The notes below the pieces were generated by a model, which was given only the letters and a program-made list of their open reading frames with translations, did not search any database and was not told the origin of the DNA. The position numbers and the translations under genes were made by a program. DNA of 64,000 nucleotides from Ruminiclostridium_E sp964489095 (GTDB lineage Bacteria > Bacillota > Clostridia > Oscillospirales > Ruminococcaceae). Numbering within the stretch: the first letter of the stretch is position 1; every line of letters begins with the position of its first letter. Positions 54,346 to 63,882 of the stretch are shown here, in pieces. The stretch is taken from contig CAZAXM010000002.1 in NCBI GenBank assembly GCA_964489095.1, positions 23,412-87,411 of the forward strand, given 5' to 3'.

Positions 54346-54375
54346 GGCTTATCCCCCTTTCTTTTGGTGTGTATT

Positions 54376-55116
54376 TCAGTAAAAGACTCTGTTAAGATAA
54401 AGACCGCGCGGGTCGATTGTTTTTCCTGCCGCTTCACGTTCGCCTGTTTCAAGCGAACGCAGAATATCCGCCTCGGTTCGCTTACCCTCGCTGACGTATA
54501 TAAGTGTTCCGACCATTATCCGTACCATATTGTGCAGAAAGCCGCTTCCGCTTACTGTGAAAATGACCTCGTCGTTTTCACGGCGGACGCTGAAATCATA
54601 TATTTCACGGACGGTGGATTTAAGATGTTCCTTCGCTTCGGCTTTACAGAATGCGGCGAAATCGTGTTCGCCGATAAAAAGCTTCGCTGCTTTGTCCATT
54701 TTTTTCTCGTCGAGTTCGCCGTGATACCATAGCGCAAGTTTATCCGTAAAAACATCGCGCTGGGGCGTATTTTTTACACGATAAACGTACTCCTTTCCCT
54801 TTGCGCTGAAACGCGCGTGGAAATTCTCGTCTGCGTCCTCGCAGGAAAGAACTGCTATATCGTCGGGGAGCAGCGCGTTCATTCCAAGCACAAAACCCTC
54901 GCAGGGGATTTTCGACTCGGTTTTAAAGCTGAACCAGAACTGGCGCGCGTGAACGCCGGTATCTGTTCTTGAACAGCCGTTTATCGTCACCTGCGTTTTA
55001 AGCAGCTTTTTCAGCCGTTCTTCAATCGTCTGCTGAATCGTAACAGCGTTTCCCTGACGCTGAAAACCGTGGTAGGCTGCGCCGTTATATGCGATACAAA
55101 CCTTCAGATTACGCAT
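54376..55116 (-). CDS. truA: tRNA pseudouridine synthase A
   Basis: 246 residues. Makes pseudouridine at tRNA positions 38-40. The catalytic Asp is in GCSRTDTGVHARQF, and the C-terminal GSGFLHNMVRIMVGTLIYV motif is present. It follows ecfT by 12 nt, the arrangement ecfA-ecfT-truA found in many Firmicutes. Full length and complete. Confidence 0.97.
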   Translation of the reverse strand: MRNLKVCIAYNGAAYHGFQRQGNAVTIQQTIEERLKKLLKTQVTINGCSRTDTGVHARQFWFSFKTESKIPCEGFVLGMNALLPDDIAVLSCEDADENFHARFSAKGKEYVYRVKNTPQRDVFTDKLALWYHGELDEKKMDKAAKLFIGEHDFAAFCKAEAKEHLKSTVREIYDFSVRRENDEVIFTVSGSGFLHNMVRIMVGTLIYVSEGKRTEADILRSLETGEREAAGKTIDPRGLYLNRVFY

Positions 55117-55128
55117 TTTTCAACTCCC

Positions 55129-55938
55129 TTAACCGAAAACAATATTGTTAATAATCACAAAACCTAATGTACAAAGGGTAATTCCCGTCATATAGAAATC
55201 CAGTCTTGTCGCTTTAAGCTTACGCAGTCTTGTTCTTCCTTCTCCGCCGCGGTAACAGCGGCACTCCATCGCGGTAGCAAGCTCGTTCGCACGCTTAAAG
55301 GCGCTGATAAAGAGCGGTATAAGAATAGGGACGAGAGCCTTTGCGCGTTTTACAAGTCCGCCGCTGTCGAGGTTCGCGCCGCGCGCTTTCTGCGCCATCA
55401 TTATCTTATCGGTTTCCTCGATAAGCGTCGGAATAAACCGAAGCGCAATTGTCATCATCATAGCAAGCTCGTGAACGGGGAAATGCACTTTTTTGAGCGG
55501 CGACAGAAGGCTCTCGATCGCGTCGGTAAGCACGATCGGAGATGTTGTATAGGTCAGAAGCGACATTCCGACAATTAGAAATACAATCCGTATTATCATA
55601 AACGCAGATGTTTCAAGTCCCTCGGCGTAAATCGTTACCGCCCAGAGCTGTACAAGCGGCTCGCCGTCGCCCTTTATGAAAAGAATATTTAAAACGGCTG
55701 TAAAAATAACGATCGGGAGAATCGGTTTCAGGCTTTTCGCCATCATTTTCAGCTTTATTCCCGAAATCATAAAAGCCGCAAGCATAAACACGCCGGCAAT
55801 TGCTAGTCCATAAAAATTGGACGCAATAAAAAGCATTACAACATATATAACTTCGAGAATTATCTTAAACCGGCTGTCCATACGGTGAATAACCGAATCG
55901 CCGGGGAAAAATTGTCCTAAAGTAATATCCTTGAGCAT
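55129..55938 (-). CDS. ecfT: energy-coupling factor transporter transmembrane protein EcfT
   Basis: 269 residues. Starts near GQFFPGDSVIHRMDSRFKI and has about five membrane helices, plus cytoplasmic coupling helices with MAQKARGANLD and AMECRCYRGGEGRTR, the two Ala-Arg-Gly-type motifs that bind the ATPases. Scaffold of ECF vitamin and metal importers; the substrate-binding S proteins are elsewhere. It is 13 nt after the ecfA fusion gene. Confidence 0.95.
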   Translation of the reverse strand: MLKDITLGQFFPGDSVIHRMDSRFKIILEVIYVVMLFIASNFYGLAIAGVFMLAAFMISGIKLKMMAKSLKPILPIVIFTAVLNILFIKGDGEPLVQLWAVTIYAEGLETSAFMIIRIVFLIVGMSLLTYTTSPIVLTDAIESLLSPLKKVHFPVHELAMMMTIALRFIPTLIEETDKIMMAQKARGANLDSGGLVKRAKALVPILIPLFISAFKRANELATAMECRCYRGGEGRTRLRKLKATRLDFYMTGITLCTLGFVIINNIVFG

Positions 55939-55951
55939 TTTCTATCCTTCT

Positions 55952-57703
55952 TTACAGCAGCTCCGAAAGCCTTTCCGAAGCGCGTTCTACCGTGTAAATA
56001 TCCTCGCCGAGAAGCACATTCTCCTTTTCGAGAAGATGGCTTAGCTTCGTTATCTGCGGGATATCAAGTCCGACCTGTCTTATCTCTCTGGCGCGGCGGA
56101 AGACCTCGTCGGTGTCCTCGTAGCAGAACAGCCGTCCGTGGTTCATAACCAGCACCTTGTCGGCATATTTTACAATATCCTCCATCGAATGTGAAACGAG
56201 GAGAATAGTCGTTCCCGAATTTTTATGATACTCGTGAATCTCGTCAAGCACCTTATCGCGCCCCTTAGGGTCAAGTCCTGCGGCAGGCTCGTCAAGAATC
56301 AGAATTTCGGGCTGCATTGCGATTACTCCCGCGAGAGCGACGCGGCGCTTCTGTCCGCCCGAAAGATCGAACGGCGAACGGTTTAAAAGCTCGTCCGAAA
56401 GTCCCATACTTTTCGCCGCCGAAAGCACGCGCGCCTTTATTTCCTCTTCGGGAAGTCCCATATTTTTCGGACCGTAGGCGATGTCCTTAAAGACGGTTTC
56501 TTCAAAAAGCTGATGTTCGGAATACTGGAAAACAAGTCCCGCTAAAAAGCGTACTCCGCGTAGATTCGCGCCCTTTTCCCAGATATCCCTGCCGTTTATA
56601 AAAATGCTGCCCTCGGTCGGCTTGAGCAGACCGTTGAGGTGCTGGATTAGCGTAGATTTGCCGCTGCCTGTATGTCCGATAACGCCGACGAAGCTGCCTT
56701 TTTCAATCGTAAGGCTCACGTGGTCAACCGCTGTTGACTCAAACGGCGAACCCACGCTGTACTTGTAAACGAGATTTTTAACTTCGGCTGCCGTCTCTTT
56801 TTTTCCTTTTGGGACAGCCTTCGGCGCATTTTCGGCGGGGGTAATTCCCCTTTTCGGATCAAGCGCTAAAATGGCTTCGGCGGCTTCATTTTCGTCAAGC
56901 ACTTCGGTTGATACGGGAACGCCGTTTTTTTTCAGCCGATACATAAGCTCGGTAGCCTGCGGTACATCAAGCGCATATCCCTTCATTCGCTCGACCTGCG
57001 AGAATATTTTTCTTGGTACATCGTCCATCTCGATATTTCCATCGTCCATTACGATAACGCGCTGCGCCTGAGCCGCTTCCTCCATATAATGAGTTATAAG
57101 CACGATTGTAACACCGCGGCTGTTGAGGAGCTTGATCGTGTCCATAACCTCTTTCCTGCCTTTTGGGTCAAGCATTGCGGTAGGCTCGTCGAGAACGATA
57201 CATTCGGGCTGCATCGCGAGTATTCCCGCGATAGCGACGCGCTGCTTCTGTCCGCCGGAAAGCTGGTGAGGAGAATGTTCGCGGTAATCGTACATACTTA
57301 CTGTTTTCAGCGCCTCGTCAACGCGCTTACGTATTTCAGCGGGCGGTACGCCGAGGTTTTCGGGTGCGAAAGCGACGTCCTCCTCGACAACCGTTGCGAC
57401 AAGCTGGTTATCGGGGTTCTGAAAAACCATTCCGACCGTCTGACGAATGTCGAAAATCCGATCCTCGTCAGCCGCGTCAATTCCGTTTATATAGACCTTT
57501 CCGCTTGTAGCCGTAAGTATTCCGTTGAAATGTTTCGCGAGGGTGGATTTTCCGCAGCCGTTATGTCCGAGGACGGCGAGAAACTGTCCTTTCGGCACTT
57601 CGAGGTTTACACCTTTCAGCACCTTATGAGCGCCCGTAACATTGCCGGAATCGTCGTAGGTCTGATATTCAAATTCGAGATTTTTTACTTCGATAATGTT
57701 CAT
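55952..57703 (-). CDS. ecfA1A2: fused energy-coupling factor ATPases EcfA1-EcfA2
   Basis: 583 residues, about twice a normal EcfA. Two full ATPase domains: GHNGCGKSTLAKHF, LSGGQKQRVAIAG, CIVLDEPTAMLD in the first half, and GHTGSGKSTLIQHL, LSGGQKRRVALAG, LILDEPAAGLD in the second. The joint lies at about 285-310 (GITPAENAPKAVPKGKK). All catalytic residues are intact. In most Firmicutes these are two genes; here both are in one chain, fixing 1:1 stoichiometry. No frameshift is seen in the joint. Confidence 0.94.
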   Translation of the reverse strand: MNIIEVKNLEFEYQTYDDSGNVTGAHKVLKGVNLEVPKGQFLAVLGHNGCGKSTLAKHFNGILTATSGKVYINGIDAADEDRIFDIRQTVGMVFQNPDNQLVATVVEEDVAFAPENLGVPPAEIRKRVDEALKTVSMYDYREHSPHQLSGGQKQRVAIAGILAMQPECIVLDEPTAMLDPKGRKEVMDTIKLLNSRGVTIVLITHYMEEAAQAQRVIVMDDGNIEMDDVPRKIFSQVERMKGYALDVPQATELMYRLKKNGVPVSTEVLDENEAAEAILALDPKRGITPAENAPKAVPKGKKETAAEVKNLVYKYSVGSPFESTAVDHVSLTIEKGSFVGVIGHTGSGKSTLIQHLNGLLKPTEGSIFINGRDIWEKGANLRGVRFLAGLVFQYSEHQLFEETVFKDIAYGPKNMGLPEEEIKARVLSAAKSMGLSDELLNRSPFDLSGGQKRRVALAGVIAMQPEILILDEPAAGLDPKGRDKVLDEIHEYHKNSGTTILLVSHSMEDIVKYADKVLVMNHGRLFCYEDTDEVFRRAREIRQVGLDIPQITKLSHLLEKENVLLGEDIYTVERASERLSELL

Positions 57704-57716
57704 TTTTTTGCCTTAA

Positions 57717-58583
57717 TTATTCAAAAGTTACTATCGCCGTGTTGCCGCAGGGAATTGCAAGCCCCGTTGATTTTACGGGCAGTCCGATCTCCTCGGCGTT
57801 CACCTTGATTTTATATTTCTGTCCGACCGTCATATGAAGCAGATATGCCATAACAGTCGGCGAGAGCCCTGTTGTGTAGCTGTTAAGGAGGATAAACAGC
57901 GGCTTTTCGGAAAGAACCTGCGTACAGCGCAGCATAAGCTCGTGGATACAGTCCTCCAGCTTCCACATTTCACCGTTCGTGCCGCGTCCGTAGCTTGGCG
58001 GGTCGAGAATGATTCCGTCGTAGCGGTTCCCGCGGCGTATTTCACGTCCGAGAAATTTCATTGCGTCGTCGGTTATCCAGCGTATCGGTTTGTCGGAAAG
58101 TCCGCTAAGCCGCGCGTTTTCCTTACCCCAGTCAACCATTCCCTTTACCGCGTCGAGGTGGCATACTTTCGCGCCTGCGTTCGCGCAGGCAAGCGTTGCA
58201 CCGCCCGTGTACGCGAAAAGGTTAAGCACGTTTATTTTACGTCCCGCGCCGCGTATAAGTCTGTCGCAGAAATCCCAGTTGACCGCCTGTTCGGGGAACA
58301 GACCGGTATGTTTGAAGCCGGTGGGCTTTACCAGAAATGTGAGGTCGCCGTAATTTATCGTCCAGCTTTCGGGGAATTTCTTGCGGTAATCCCAAGAGCC
58401 GCCGCCCGACGCGGAGCGGTTATATTTCGCGTGAACGTTTTCCCATTCCTTAGCGGGGGTTGGGTTTTCCCAGATGATCTGCGGGTCGGGACGTATAAGC
58501 GTTACATTTCCCCAGCGTTCAAGCCGTTCGCCGGCAGACGTATCAATAAGGGAATAATCCTTCCATTTATCCGAAATTCTCAT
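57717..58583 (-). CDS. class I SAM-dependent methyltransferase, RlmI/RlmK-like
   Basis: 288 residues. SAM motif I in VLNLFAYTGGATLACANAGA, motif IV DPPSYGRG, and an N-terminal strand set but no PUA domain. This matches the short RlmI/RlmK-like group of 23S rRNA cytosine methyltransferases; the exact target is unknown. ATG 58583 with AAAGGA upstream. It lies 13 nt before ecfA on the same strand. Confidence 0.85.
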   Translation of the reverse strand: MRISDKWKDYSLIDTSAGERLERWGNVTLIRPDPQIIWENPTPAKEWENVHAKYNRSASGGGSWDYRKKFPESWTINYGDLTFLVKPTGFKHTGLFPEQAVNWDFCDRLIRGAGRKINVLNLFAYTGGATLACANAGAKVCHLDAVKGMVDWGKENARLSGLSDKPIRWITDDAMKFLGREIRRGNRYDGIILDPPSYGRGTNGEMWKLEDCIHELMLRCTQVLSEKPLFILLNSYTTGLSPTVMAYLLHMTVGQKYKIKVNAEEIGLPVKSTGLAIPCGNTAIVTFE

Positions 58584-58600
58584 TTTATTTCAATCCTTTA

Positions 58601-59956
58601 TCAGCACAGCGCAGCTTCAACTGCCGCGCATATCGCATTTGTCTGTTTTTCAATTTCATCGGCGTCCTTACCTTCGATCATAACGCGGACAAGCGGTTCT
58701 GTACCGCTTTCACGCACGAGAATACGTCCGTTTTCGCCGAGTGTTTTTTTCGCTTCGTCAATTGCCGCGAGAATGTCTGCGCTCTTGTCCCACATTCCGC
58801 GTTTATCCTCGGTTATGCGGATATTTTTAAGCAGCTGCGGGTAATCGGGAATGTCGGCTGTAAGGGCAGAAAGGGCCTTACCTGACCGCGCGAGAAGCTC
58901 GATAAGCTGAACGGCTGTGAGCTGTCCGTCACCGGTTGTCGCGTAATCAAGGAAAATAATATGTCCCGACTGTTCGCCGCCGATATTATACCCGCTTTTA
59001 AGCATTTCTTCAAGCACATACCTGTCGCCGACGGCTGTGCAGACTGTTTTCAGGCGGTTGTTCTTCATATATGTATGGAAGCCGAGGTTGCTCATTACGG
59101 TAACGACTGCGGTATCTCCGTGGAGCTGTCCGTCGTCGCGCATTTGCTTGGCTAAAATTGCAATAAGCTTATCGCCGCAGACGATATTGCCCTTTTCGTC
59201 AACCGCCAGACATCTGTCCGCATCGCCGTCAAATGCAACGCCGAGATCGTACCCGCCCTTTACCACCTGTTCGCACAGCAGGTCGATATGAGTTGAGCCG
59301 CAGCTCTCGTTGATGTTGCAGCCGTCAGGCTCGGCGTGAACAATATCGAAATCCACGTTCAGGCGTGTGAAAAGGTCGCGCGCTGTTACGGAAGCACTTC
59401 CGTTTGCACAGTCGGCGAGTATTTTCAGTGGCTTTACGGCTGTTGTTCCGGTAGAAATAAGGTGTTTTACATAATCGTCGGCGGCGTCGGTACGATATGT
59501 TACACGTCCGACTTCCGTTCCGCCGCAAAGTGAAATCTGTTCGGGATTATCGAGGATAAGCGATTCGATTTCGTTTTCAACCTCGTCGGGGAGCTTGAAG
59601 CCTGACGATGAAAACAGCTTTATCCCGTTATATTCGACCGTATTGTGTGACGCGGAAATCATTACGCCCGCGTCCGCGTCGTAGTATTTTACAAGGTAGG
59701 CGACTGCGGGGGTAGGGACGATTCCGAGAATCTCAGCGTCCGCGCCGACTGACATAATTCCTGCGATAAGCGCAGCTTCGAGAATATCGGAGGAAACGCG
59801 GGTGTCCTTACCGATTAAGATACGCGCGCGCTTTCCCGACGATTTATGCTTTGTGAGAACAATTGCCGCTGCACGCCCGATCTGCATTGCTGTTTCGCAG
59901 GTAAGCTCCGTTACGGCAACCCCGCGCGCACCGTCTGTTCCAAATAATCTGCCCAT
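58601..59956 (-). CDS. glmM: phosphoglucosamine mutase
   Basis: 451 residues from ATG 59956 (AGAGGA 6 nt upstream, giving MGRLFGTDGARGVA; a longer start lies before that site). Interconverts glucosamine-6- and -1-phosphate for UDP-GlcNAc. Phosphoserine loop VMISASHNTVEYNGIK, metal loop AFDGDADRCL and the C-terminal RESGTEPLVRVMIEG are all present. It feeds the same wall pathway as murA and murD here. Confidence 0.96.
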   Translation of the reverse strand: MGRLFGTDGARGVAVTELTCETAMQIGRAAAIVLTKHKSSGKRARILIGKDTRVSSDILEAALIAGIMSVGADAEILGIVPTPAVAYLVKYYDADAGVMISASHNTVEYNGIKLFSSSGFKLPDEVENEIESLILDNPEQISLCGGTEVGRVTYRTDAADDYVKHLISTGTTAVKPLKILADCANGSASVTARDLFTRLNVDFDIVHAEPDGCNINESCGSTHIDLLCEQVVKGGYDLGVAFDGDADRCLAVDEKGNIVCGDKLIAILAKQMRDDGQLHGDTAVVTVMSNLGFHTYMKNNRLKTVCTAVGDRYVLEEMLKSGYNIGGEQSGHIIFLDYATTGDGQLTAVQLIELLARSGKALSALTADIPDYPQLLKNIRITEDKRGMWDKSADILAAIDEAKKTLGENGRILVRESGTEPLVRVMIEGKDADEIEKQTNAICAAVEAALC

Positions 59957-60019
59957 AAAAAATCCTCTTTTCAAATAATTACAATATATTCACAGGGGAA
60001 GCAAAAGGTTACTATATTT

Positions 60020-61060
60020 CTATTCAAAAGTCTGCTGACCGTCTTTTTCAATGCCGAGATGACGGTAAGCGAGAGTTGTCGCGACACGTCCGCGCGGTGT
60101 TCTCGCAAGAAATCCGAGCTGCATCAGAAACGGCTCGCAGACGTCTTCAAGAGTTACCGACTCCTCGCCGAGCGCAGAGGCTAATGTTTCAAGTCCGACA
60201 GGCCCGCCGTTATAGCCGCGGATTATCATAGTCAGCATACGACGGTCGAGGCTGTCAAGTCCCAGTCTATCGATTTCAAGTCTGTCAAGCGCGATATCGG
60301 TAAGCTCCTTCGTAACTTTTCCATCGCCCATTACCTCAGCAAAGTCACGGACGCGCTTTAACATTCTGTTCGCGATACGGGGTGTTCCGCGGGAACGGCG
60401 CGCCAGCTCAATAGCGCCGTCCTTTTGTGTTGGGATTGTGAGAATAACTGAGGAGCGCATTATAATATCGCAGAGCTGTTCAACCGTATAAAGCTCCAGA
60501 CGTTCGATAACGCCGAATCGGTCGCGCAGGGGTCCCGTAAGCTGTCCCGCACGTGTTGTTGCGCCGACAAGCGTAAAATGCGGGAGGTCTATTCGTATCG
60601 ACTGCGCGGACGGACCTTTTCCGATTATGATATCAAGCACATAATCCTCCATCGCGGGGTAGAGAACTTCTTCGACCTGCCGCGAAAGACGGTGGATTTC
60701 GTCAATGAAAAGCACGTCGCCGTCTTTTAAATTTGTTAGCAGGGCGGCAAGGTCGCCGGGCTTTTCGATTGCGGGTCCCGACGTTATTTTTATATTTACA
60801 CCCATTTCGTTGGCGATAATACCCGCGAGGGTGGTTTTTCCCAGTCCCGGAGGTCCGTAGAGCAGCACATGATCAAGGCTTTCGCCGCGCGCCTTTGCCG
60901 CTTCGATGTAAATTTTCAGGTTCTCCTTGACTTTATCCTGTCCGATATATTCGTTCAGCGTTTTCGGTCGGAGACTGTATTCCAGATCCACGTCTTCGGG
61001 GGAAAATTCGGGTTCGATTATCCGCTCGTGACGGGGAGCTTTTGAGTTTGTTTCAATCAA
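60020..61060 (-). CDS. ruvB: Holliday junction branch migration helicase RuvB
   Basis: 346 residues. Walker A GPPGLGKTTLA, Walker B LFIDEIHRL, the sensor VGATTRAGQL and the C-terminal winged-helix domain with FLARTPRGRVAT. Hexameric motor of the RuvABC complex. It is 17 nt downstream of ruvA. The family is conserved and the gene complete. Confidence 0.98.
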   Translation of the reverse strand: MIETNSKAPRHERIIEPEFSPEDVDLEYSLRPKTLNEYIGQDKVKENLKIYIEAAKARGESLDHVLLYGPPGLGKTTLAGIIANEMGVNIKITSGPAIEKPGDLAALLTNLKDGDVLFIDEIHRLSRQVEEVLYPAMEDYVLDIIIGKGPSAQSIRIDLPHFTLVGATTRAGQLTGPLRDRFGVIERLELYTVEQLCDIIMRSSVILTIPTQKDGAIELARRSRGTPRIANRMLKRVRDFAEVMGDGKVTKELTDIALDRLEIDRLGLDSLDRRMLTMIIRGYNGGPVGLETLASALGEESVTLEDVCEPFLMQLGFLARTPRGRVATTLAYRHLGIEKDGQQTFE

Positions 61061-61077
61061 GGCTTATATCCTTTCGT

Positions 61078-61683
61078 TTATAGGCTTGACAGCCGTTTTA
61101 ATCCCTCTTTTACCATTTCGGAAACGGGCAGGTCGGGTGAAACTCCCGCCAGAGCTTTTTGAGCCTGCGCGGTTGAAAAGCCGAGAACGACAAGCGCGGA
61201 AACCGCTTCCGAAACGCTGTTTCCTGCCGCTGCGCTGACCTGTGACAATTCCGCATAGCTTTCGGCGGGGATATTTTCTGTCTGTTTAGCGAGTTTATCT
61301 TTAAGTTCAAGTATGATTCGGTCGGCGATCTTCTTTCCGACGCCCTGCGAACGGGTAAGAACCTTACTGTCGCCGCCCGCAACGCAAAGCGCGAAGCCCT
61401 GCGGCGAAAGGTCGGAGAGAATAGAAAGAGCAGCCTTGGGTCCTACTCCGTTTACCGAGAGAAGCAGCTTAAAGCAGTTCAGCTCTGCGCTGTCGCCGAA
61501 GCCGAAAAGCTCGACCGCGTCCTCACGGACGTTCATACAGGTGAGCAGGGTCGTTTCCTCGCCGACTGCAAGCTGAGAAAGTGTGTATGCTGTTGTGCGG
61601 CAGCCGTAGCCGACCCCCGCACATTCGATAACCGCAAGGTTCTGTTCCATATGAACCACCTTGCCGTGAACGCTGTATATCAT
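61078..61683 (-). CDS. ruvA: Holliday junction branch migration protein RuvA
   Basis: 201 residues. OB-fold domain (MIYSVHGKVVHM), helix-hairpin-helix segments (LLSVNGVGPKAAL and RSQGVGKKIADRI) and a small C-terminal domain (SEAVSALVVLGFS) that binds RuvB. Binds the four-way junction. Two nt before its start lies the stop of a non-recombination gene that separates it from ruvC. Confidence 0.97.
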   Translation of the reverse strand: MIYSVHGKVVHMEQNLAVIECAGVGYGCRTTAYTLSQLAVGEETTLLTCMNVREDAVELFGFGDSAELNCFKLLLSVNGVGPKAALSILSDLSPQGFALCVAGGDSKVLTRSQGVGKKIADRIILELKDKLAKQTENIPAESYAELSQVSAAAGNSVSEAVSALVVLGFSTAQAQKALAGVSPDLPVSEMVKEGLKRLSSL

Positions 61684-61685
61684 TT

Positions 61686-62648
61686 TTATGCCTCCGTTTT
61701 TTCGCGGTAATTGTCGAGTGATTGGGTTTCACGCCCCGAATCCCGTCGCGCCAGCTCTGCAACAAGCTTTTCTGTTTCGGGATTTATGGCGTTTGTCTTA
61801 GCCTTAAAAATGTAATCCATTTTTTCCTTTATGTATTCGATTTCGCTTTTGTCATCAACAGTCGCGGCGGCGACAACCGCATACTCACGCGCTTTGTCGT
61901 ATTCACCAAGTGCCGCGCAGCAAATGGCAGTGTCAAGCGCAAGATAGGCGGGCGGGGAATTGTTCGTACCGACAGCGTTTTTGAAGCTCTCGATTGCTTC
62001 CTCGTATTTTCCGCTGTACATTTTTTTCAGCCCGACAAAGGTGTGCGCCAGTGAAAGGCTTTCCTTTGAGGCAGAATTGTTTTGAATAAGCTCGCTGAAC
62101 CACTCCTCCGACTCCTTCGGGTCGGCGGTCGGACACCACATAAAATACCGGGAAACGGCGTTTACCAGTTCCGCTTCTTTTGGAAATTCCTTTGTTCCCT
62201 CAATTAAAACCGGAATAAGCATTATATAATTTGACATATAGCGCATCATATCTTTATAGCACGCCAGTCGAAGTCGTTTATCTGTCGCCGTTCTAAGGCA
62301 TTTGCTGTATTTTAAGGCGGCGTTCAGAAAATCGCCGTTTACGCGGCAGTGGATCGCGTCGAGAAAAAGATATTTCCCCTTTATCCAACCTTTAAGCTGA
62401 TATTCGCGGACAGCATAGCTTGCGCTGAAGCCCCGCGGCGGGTTGAAATAGATGTTATAGGCGTTTATTTTTGTAGCGATCGGTAAAATAACGAAAAGTG
62501 CGATCAGCGCAGCGAAAAATCCGATTTCAAGCTCTGATACGCTGCCGGACGGCTCAAACCGCAGGCAGAATATGGTGACCAGAATTAAATTACAGACAAA
62601 AGCGGTAATTGAAACCGCCATTGTTGACGGTGTTTCAGGTTTTTTCAT
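61686..62648 (-). CDS. membrane protein with TPR-like helices, between ruvC and ruvA
   Basis: 320 residues, no named family recognised. Two membrane segments at about 8-28 and 39-58. Then a helical region (about 80-300) with TPR-like pairs, clearest in YSGKYEEAIESFKNAVG and CCAALGEYDKAREYAVVA. The cytoplasmic face would carry the helices. It lies 16 nt after ruvC and 2 nt before ruvA, so it is in the same operon although it has no known role in recombination. A short leader region was not seen between these genes. Confidence 0.75.
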   Translation of the reverse strand: MKKPETPSTMAVSITAFVCNLILVTIFCLRFEPSGSVSELEIGFFAALIALFVILPIATKINAYNIYFNPPRGFSASYAVREYQLKGWIKGKYLFLDAIHCRVNGDFLNAALKYSKCLRTATDKRLRLACYKDMMRYMSNYIMLIPVLIEGTKEFPKEAELVNAVSRYFMWCPTADPKESEEWFSELIQNNSASKESLSLAHTFVGLKKMYSGKYEEAIESFKNAVGTNNSPPAYLALDTAICCAALGEYDKAREYAVVAAATVDDKSEIEYIKEKMDYIFKAKTNAINPETEKLVAELARRDSGRETQSLDNYREKTEA

Positions 62649-62664
62649 ATTTTCTCTATTCTCC

Positions 62665-63156
62665 CTAATTCAGTCCCGTAAGGCGCGAGTTGTAGCAGTG
62701 TGCGTGGCAGATAGCCATTGCGAGCGCGTCGGCGGTGTCGTCGGGCTTCGGCACCTCGTCAAGCTCCAGAATACGTTTCGTCATATCCTGAACCTGCTTT
62801 TTTACAGCCTTTCCGTACCCCGTAACCGACTGCTTGACCTGAAGCGGTGTGTACTCAAAGATTTCGATTCCGCGCTGCTTTGCGGCAAGGAGGGTTACGC
62901 CGCGCGCCTGAGCGACAGCGATTGCCGTTTTTTGGTTGCTTGTGAAATAAAGCCGTTCGATCGAAAGGAAATCGGGCTTATACTTGTCAAAAATATAACA
63001 AAGGTCGTTATAGATTTCGCAGAGGCGCTGATTAAAATCCATTTCGGCGGGGGTTGTAATTGCGCCGTATTCCACGACAGAAAATCGCGATTTATTATAA
63101 TCAAGAACGCCGAAGCCGACGATTGCATATCCGGGGTCTATTCCGATGATTCTCAT
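62665..63156 (-). CDS. ruvC: Holliday junction resolvase RuvC
   Basis: 163 residues. RNase H-like nuclease; the four acidic residues are in IGIDPGYAIVGFG, FLSIERLYF and the C-terminal DDTADALAMAICH. Cleaves Holliday junctions with RuvAB. First gene of the ruvC-X-ruvA-ruvB order, with a promoter just upstream. Confidence 0.97.
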   Translation of the reverse strand: MRIIGIDPGYAIVGFGVLDYNKSRFSVVEYGAITTPAEMDFNQRLCEIYNDLCYIFDKYKPDFLSIERLYFTSNQKTAIAVAQARGVTLLAAKQRGIEIFEYTPLQVKQSVTGYGKAVKKQVQDMTKRILELDEVPKPDDTADALAMAICHAHCYNSRLTGLN

Positions 63157-63194
63157 ATTTACTCTATCACATCACAAAATAATATCAATGTACT

Positions 63195-63223
63195 ATTATA
63201 ACATATTTTAACCTGGAATGCAA
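63195..63223 (-). promoter_or_regulatory. promoter of the ruvC operon
   Basis: Minus strand: TTGCAT (63218-63223), 17-nt spacer, TATAAT (63195-63200) with extended -10 TGT. Confidence 0.72.
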
Positions 63224-63234
63224 CTTTTTTATGC

Positions 63235-63286
63235 TGAAAAAACGCGCCGGAATCTGAAATTTCCACAACATTTCCGCGCGTTTTTG
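63235..63286. terminator. terminator of maf
   Basis: ACGCGC / GCGCGT stem with an imperfect inner helix; Ts follow on both strands (TTTTTTC on the minus strand), so it may act in both directions. Confidence 0.72.
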
Positions 63287-63291
63287 TGCAA

Positions 63292-63849
63292 TTATACAAT
63301 TTTCATAGCTTTAAGGCGTTGATAAAGACTGCCTACGGGAAGCCCCATAACGTTATAATAATCGCCCTCGATGCCCTTTACGAGAAGCGCACCCTTATCC
63401 TGTATTCCGTAGGCTCCCGCCTTATCGAACGGCTCGCCCGAAGCGACGTAACGCGCTATTTCGCGGTCGTTGAGCGGGAAGAAGGTTACCCTTGTTTCCT
63501 CGGCGAAGGTCGTAAGCTGACCGTCAGAAACGATAGCGACGCCTGTGAAAACGCTGTGAGTGTTGCCCGAAAGGAGGTTCAGCATACGCTGTGCGTCCTC
63601 CTCGTCCTTAGGCTTGCCTAAAATTTCGCCGTTAAAGACAACAACCGTGTCCGCGCCGATAACTGTTTCATCGGGAAACATTACGGCTACCTCTTCCGCT
63701 TTATTTTTTGCAAGTTCGCAGACGTAGTCGCTTGGCGGGAGGGAGGCGTCTGCGTTTTCCTCGCCTTTCGCGGGAACGACCCAGAAATCGGGTGCGGCGA
63801 GGGTAAGCAAATCGCGTCTTCTTGGGGAAGCGCTTGCTAAAACTATCAT
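63292..63849 (-). CDS. maf: Maf-family nucleoside triphosphate pyrophosphatase
   Basis: 185 residues. Starts MIVLASASPRRRDLL and has the ETVIGADTVVVFNGEILGKP and FTGVAIV segments of the Maf fold, which hydrolyses non-canonical or canonical nucleoside triphosphates (dTTP/UTP type) and is linked to septum formation. AAAGGA 8 nt before the ATG. It precedes the ruv operon with a terminator between. Confidence 0.95.
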   Translation of the reverse strand: MIVLASASPRRRDLLTLAAPDFWVVPAKGEENADASLPPSDYVCELAKNKAEEVAVMFPDETVIGADTVVVFNGEILGKPKDEEDAQRMLNLLSGNTHSVFTGVAIVSDGQLTTFAEETRVTFFPLNDREIARYVASGEPFDKAGAYGIQDKGALLVKGIEGDYYNVMGLPVGSLYQRLKAMKIV

Positions 63850-63882
63850 AGAAAACGTCCTTTCCTTTTTTCAGATGACTTT

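Noticed and set aside
57834..58844. 336-codon open frame on the plus strand opposite the RlmI-like gene
   Set aside because: Antisense shadow; composition is Arg/Val-rich without motifs and it crosses two real genes.
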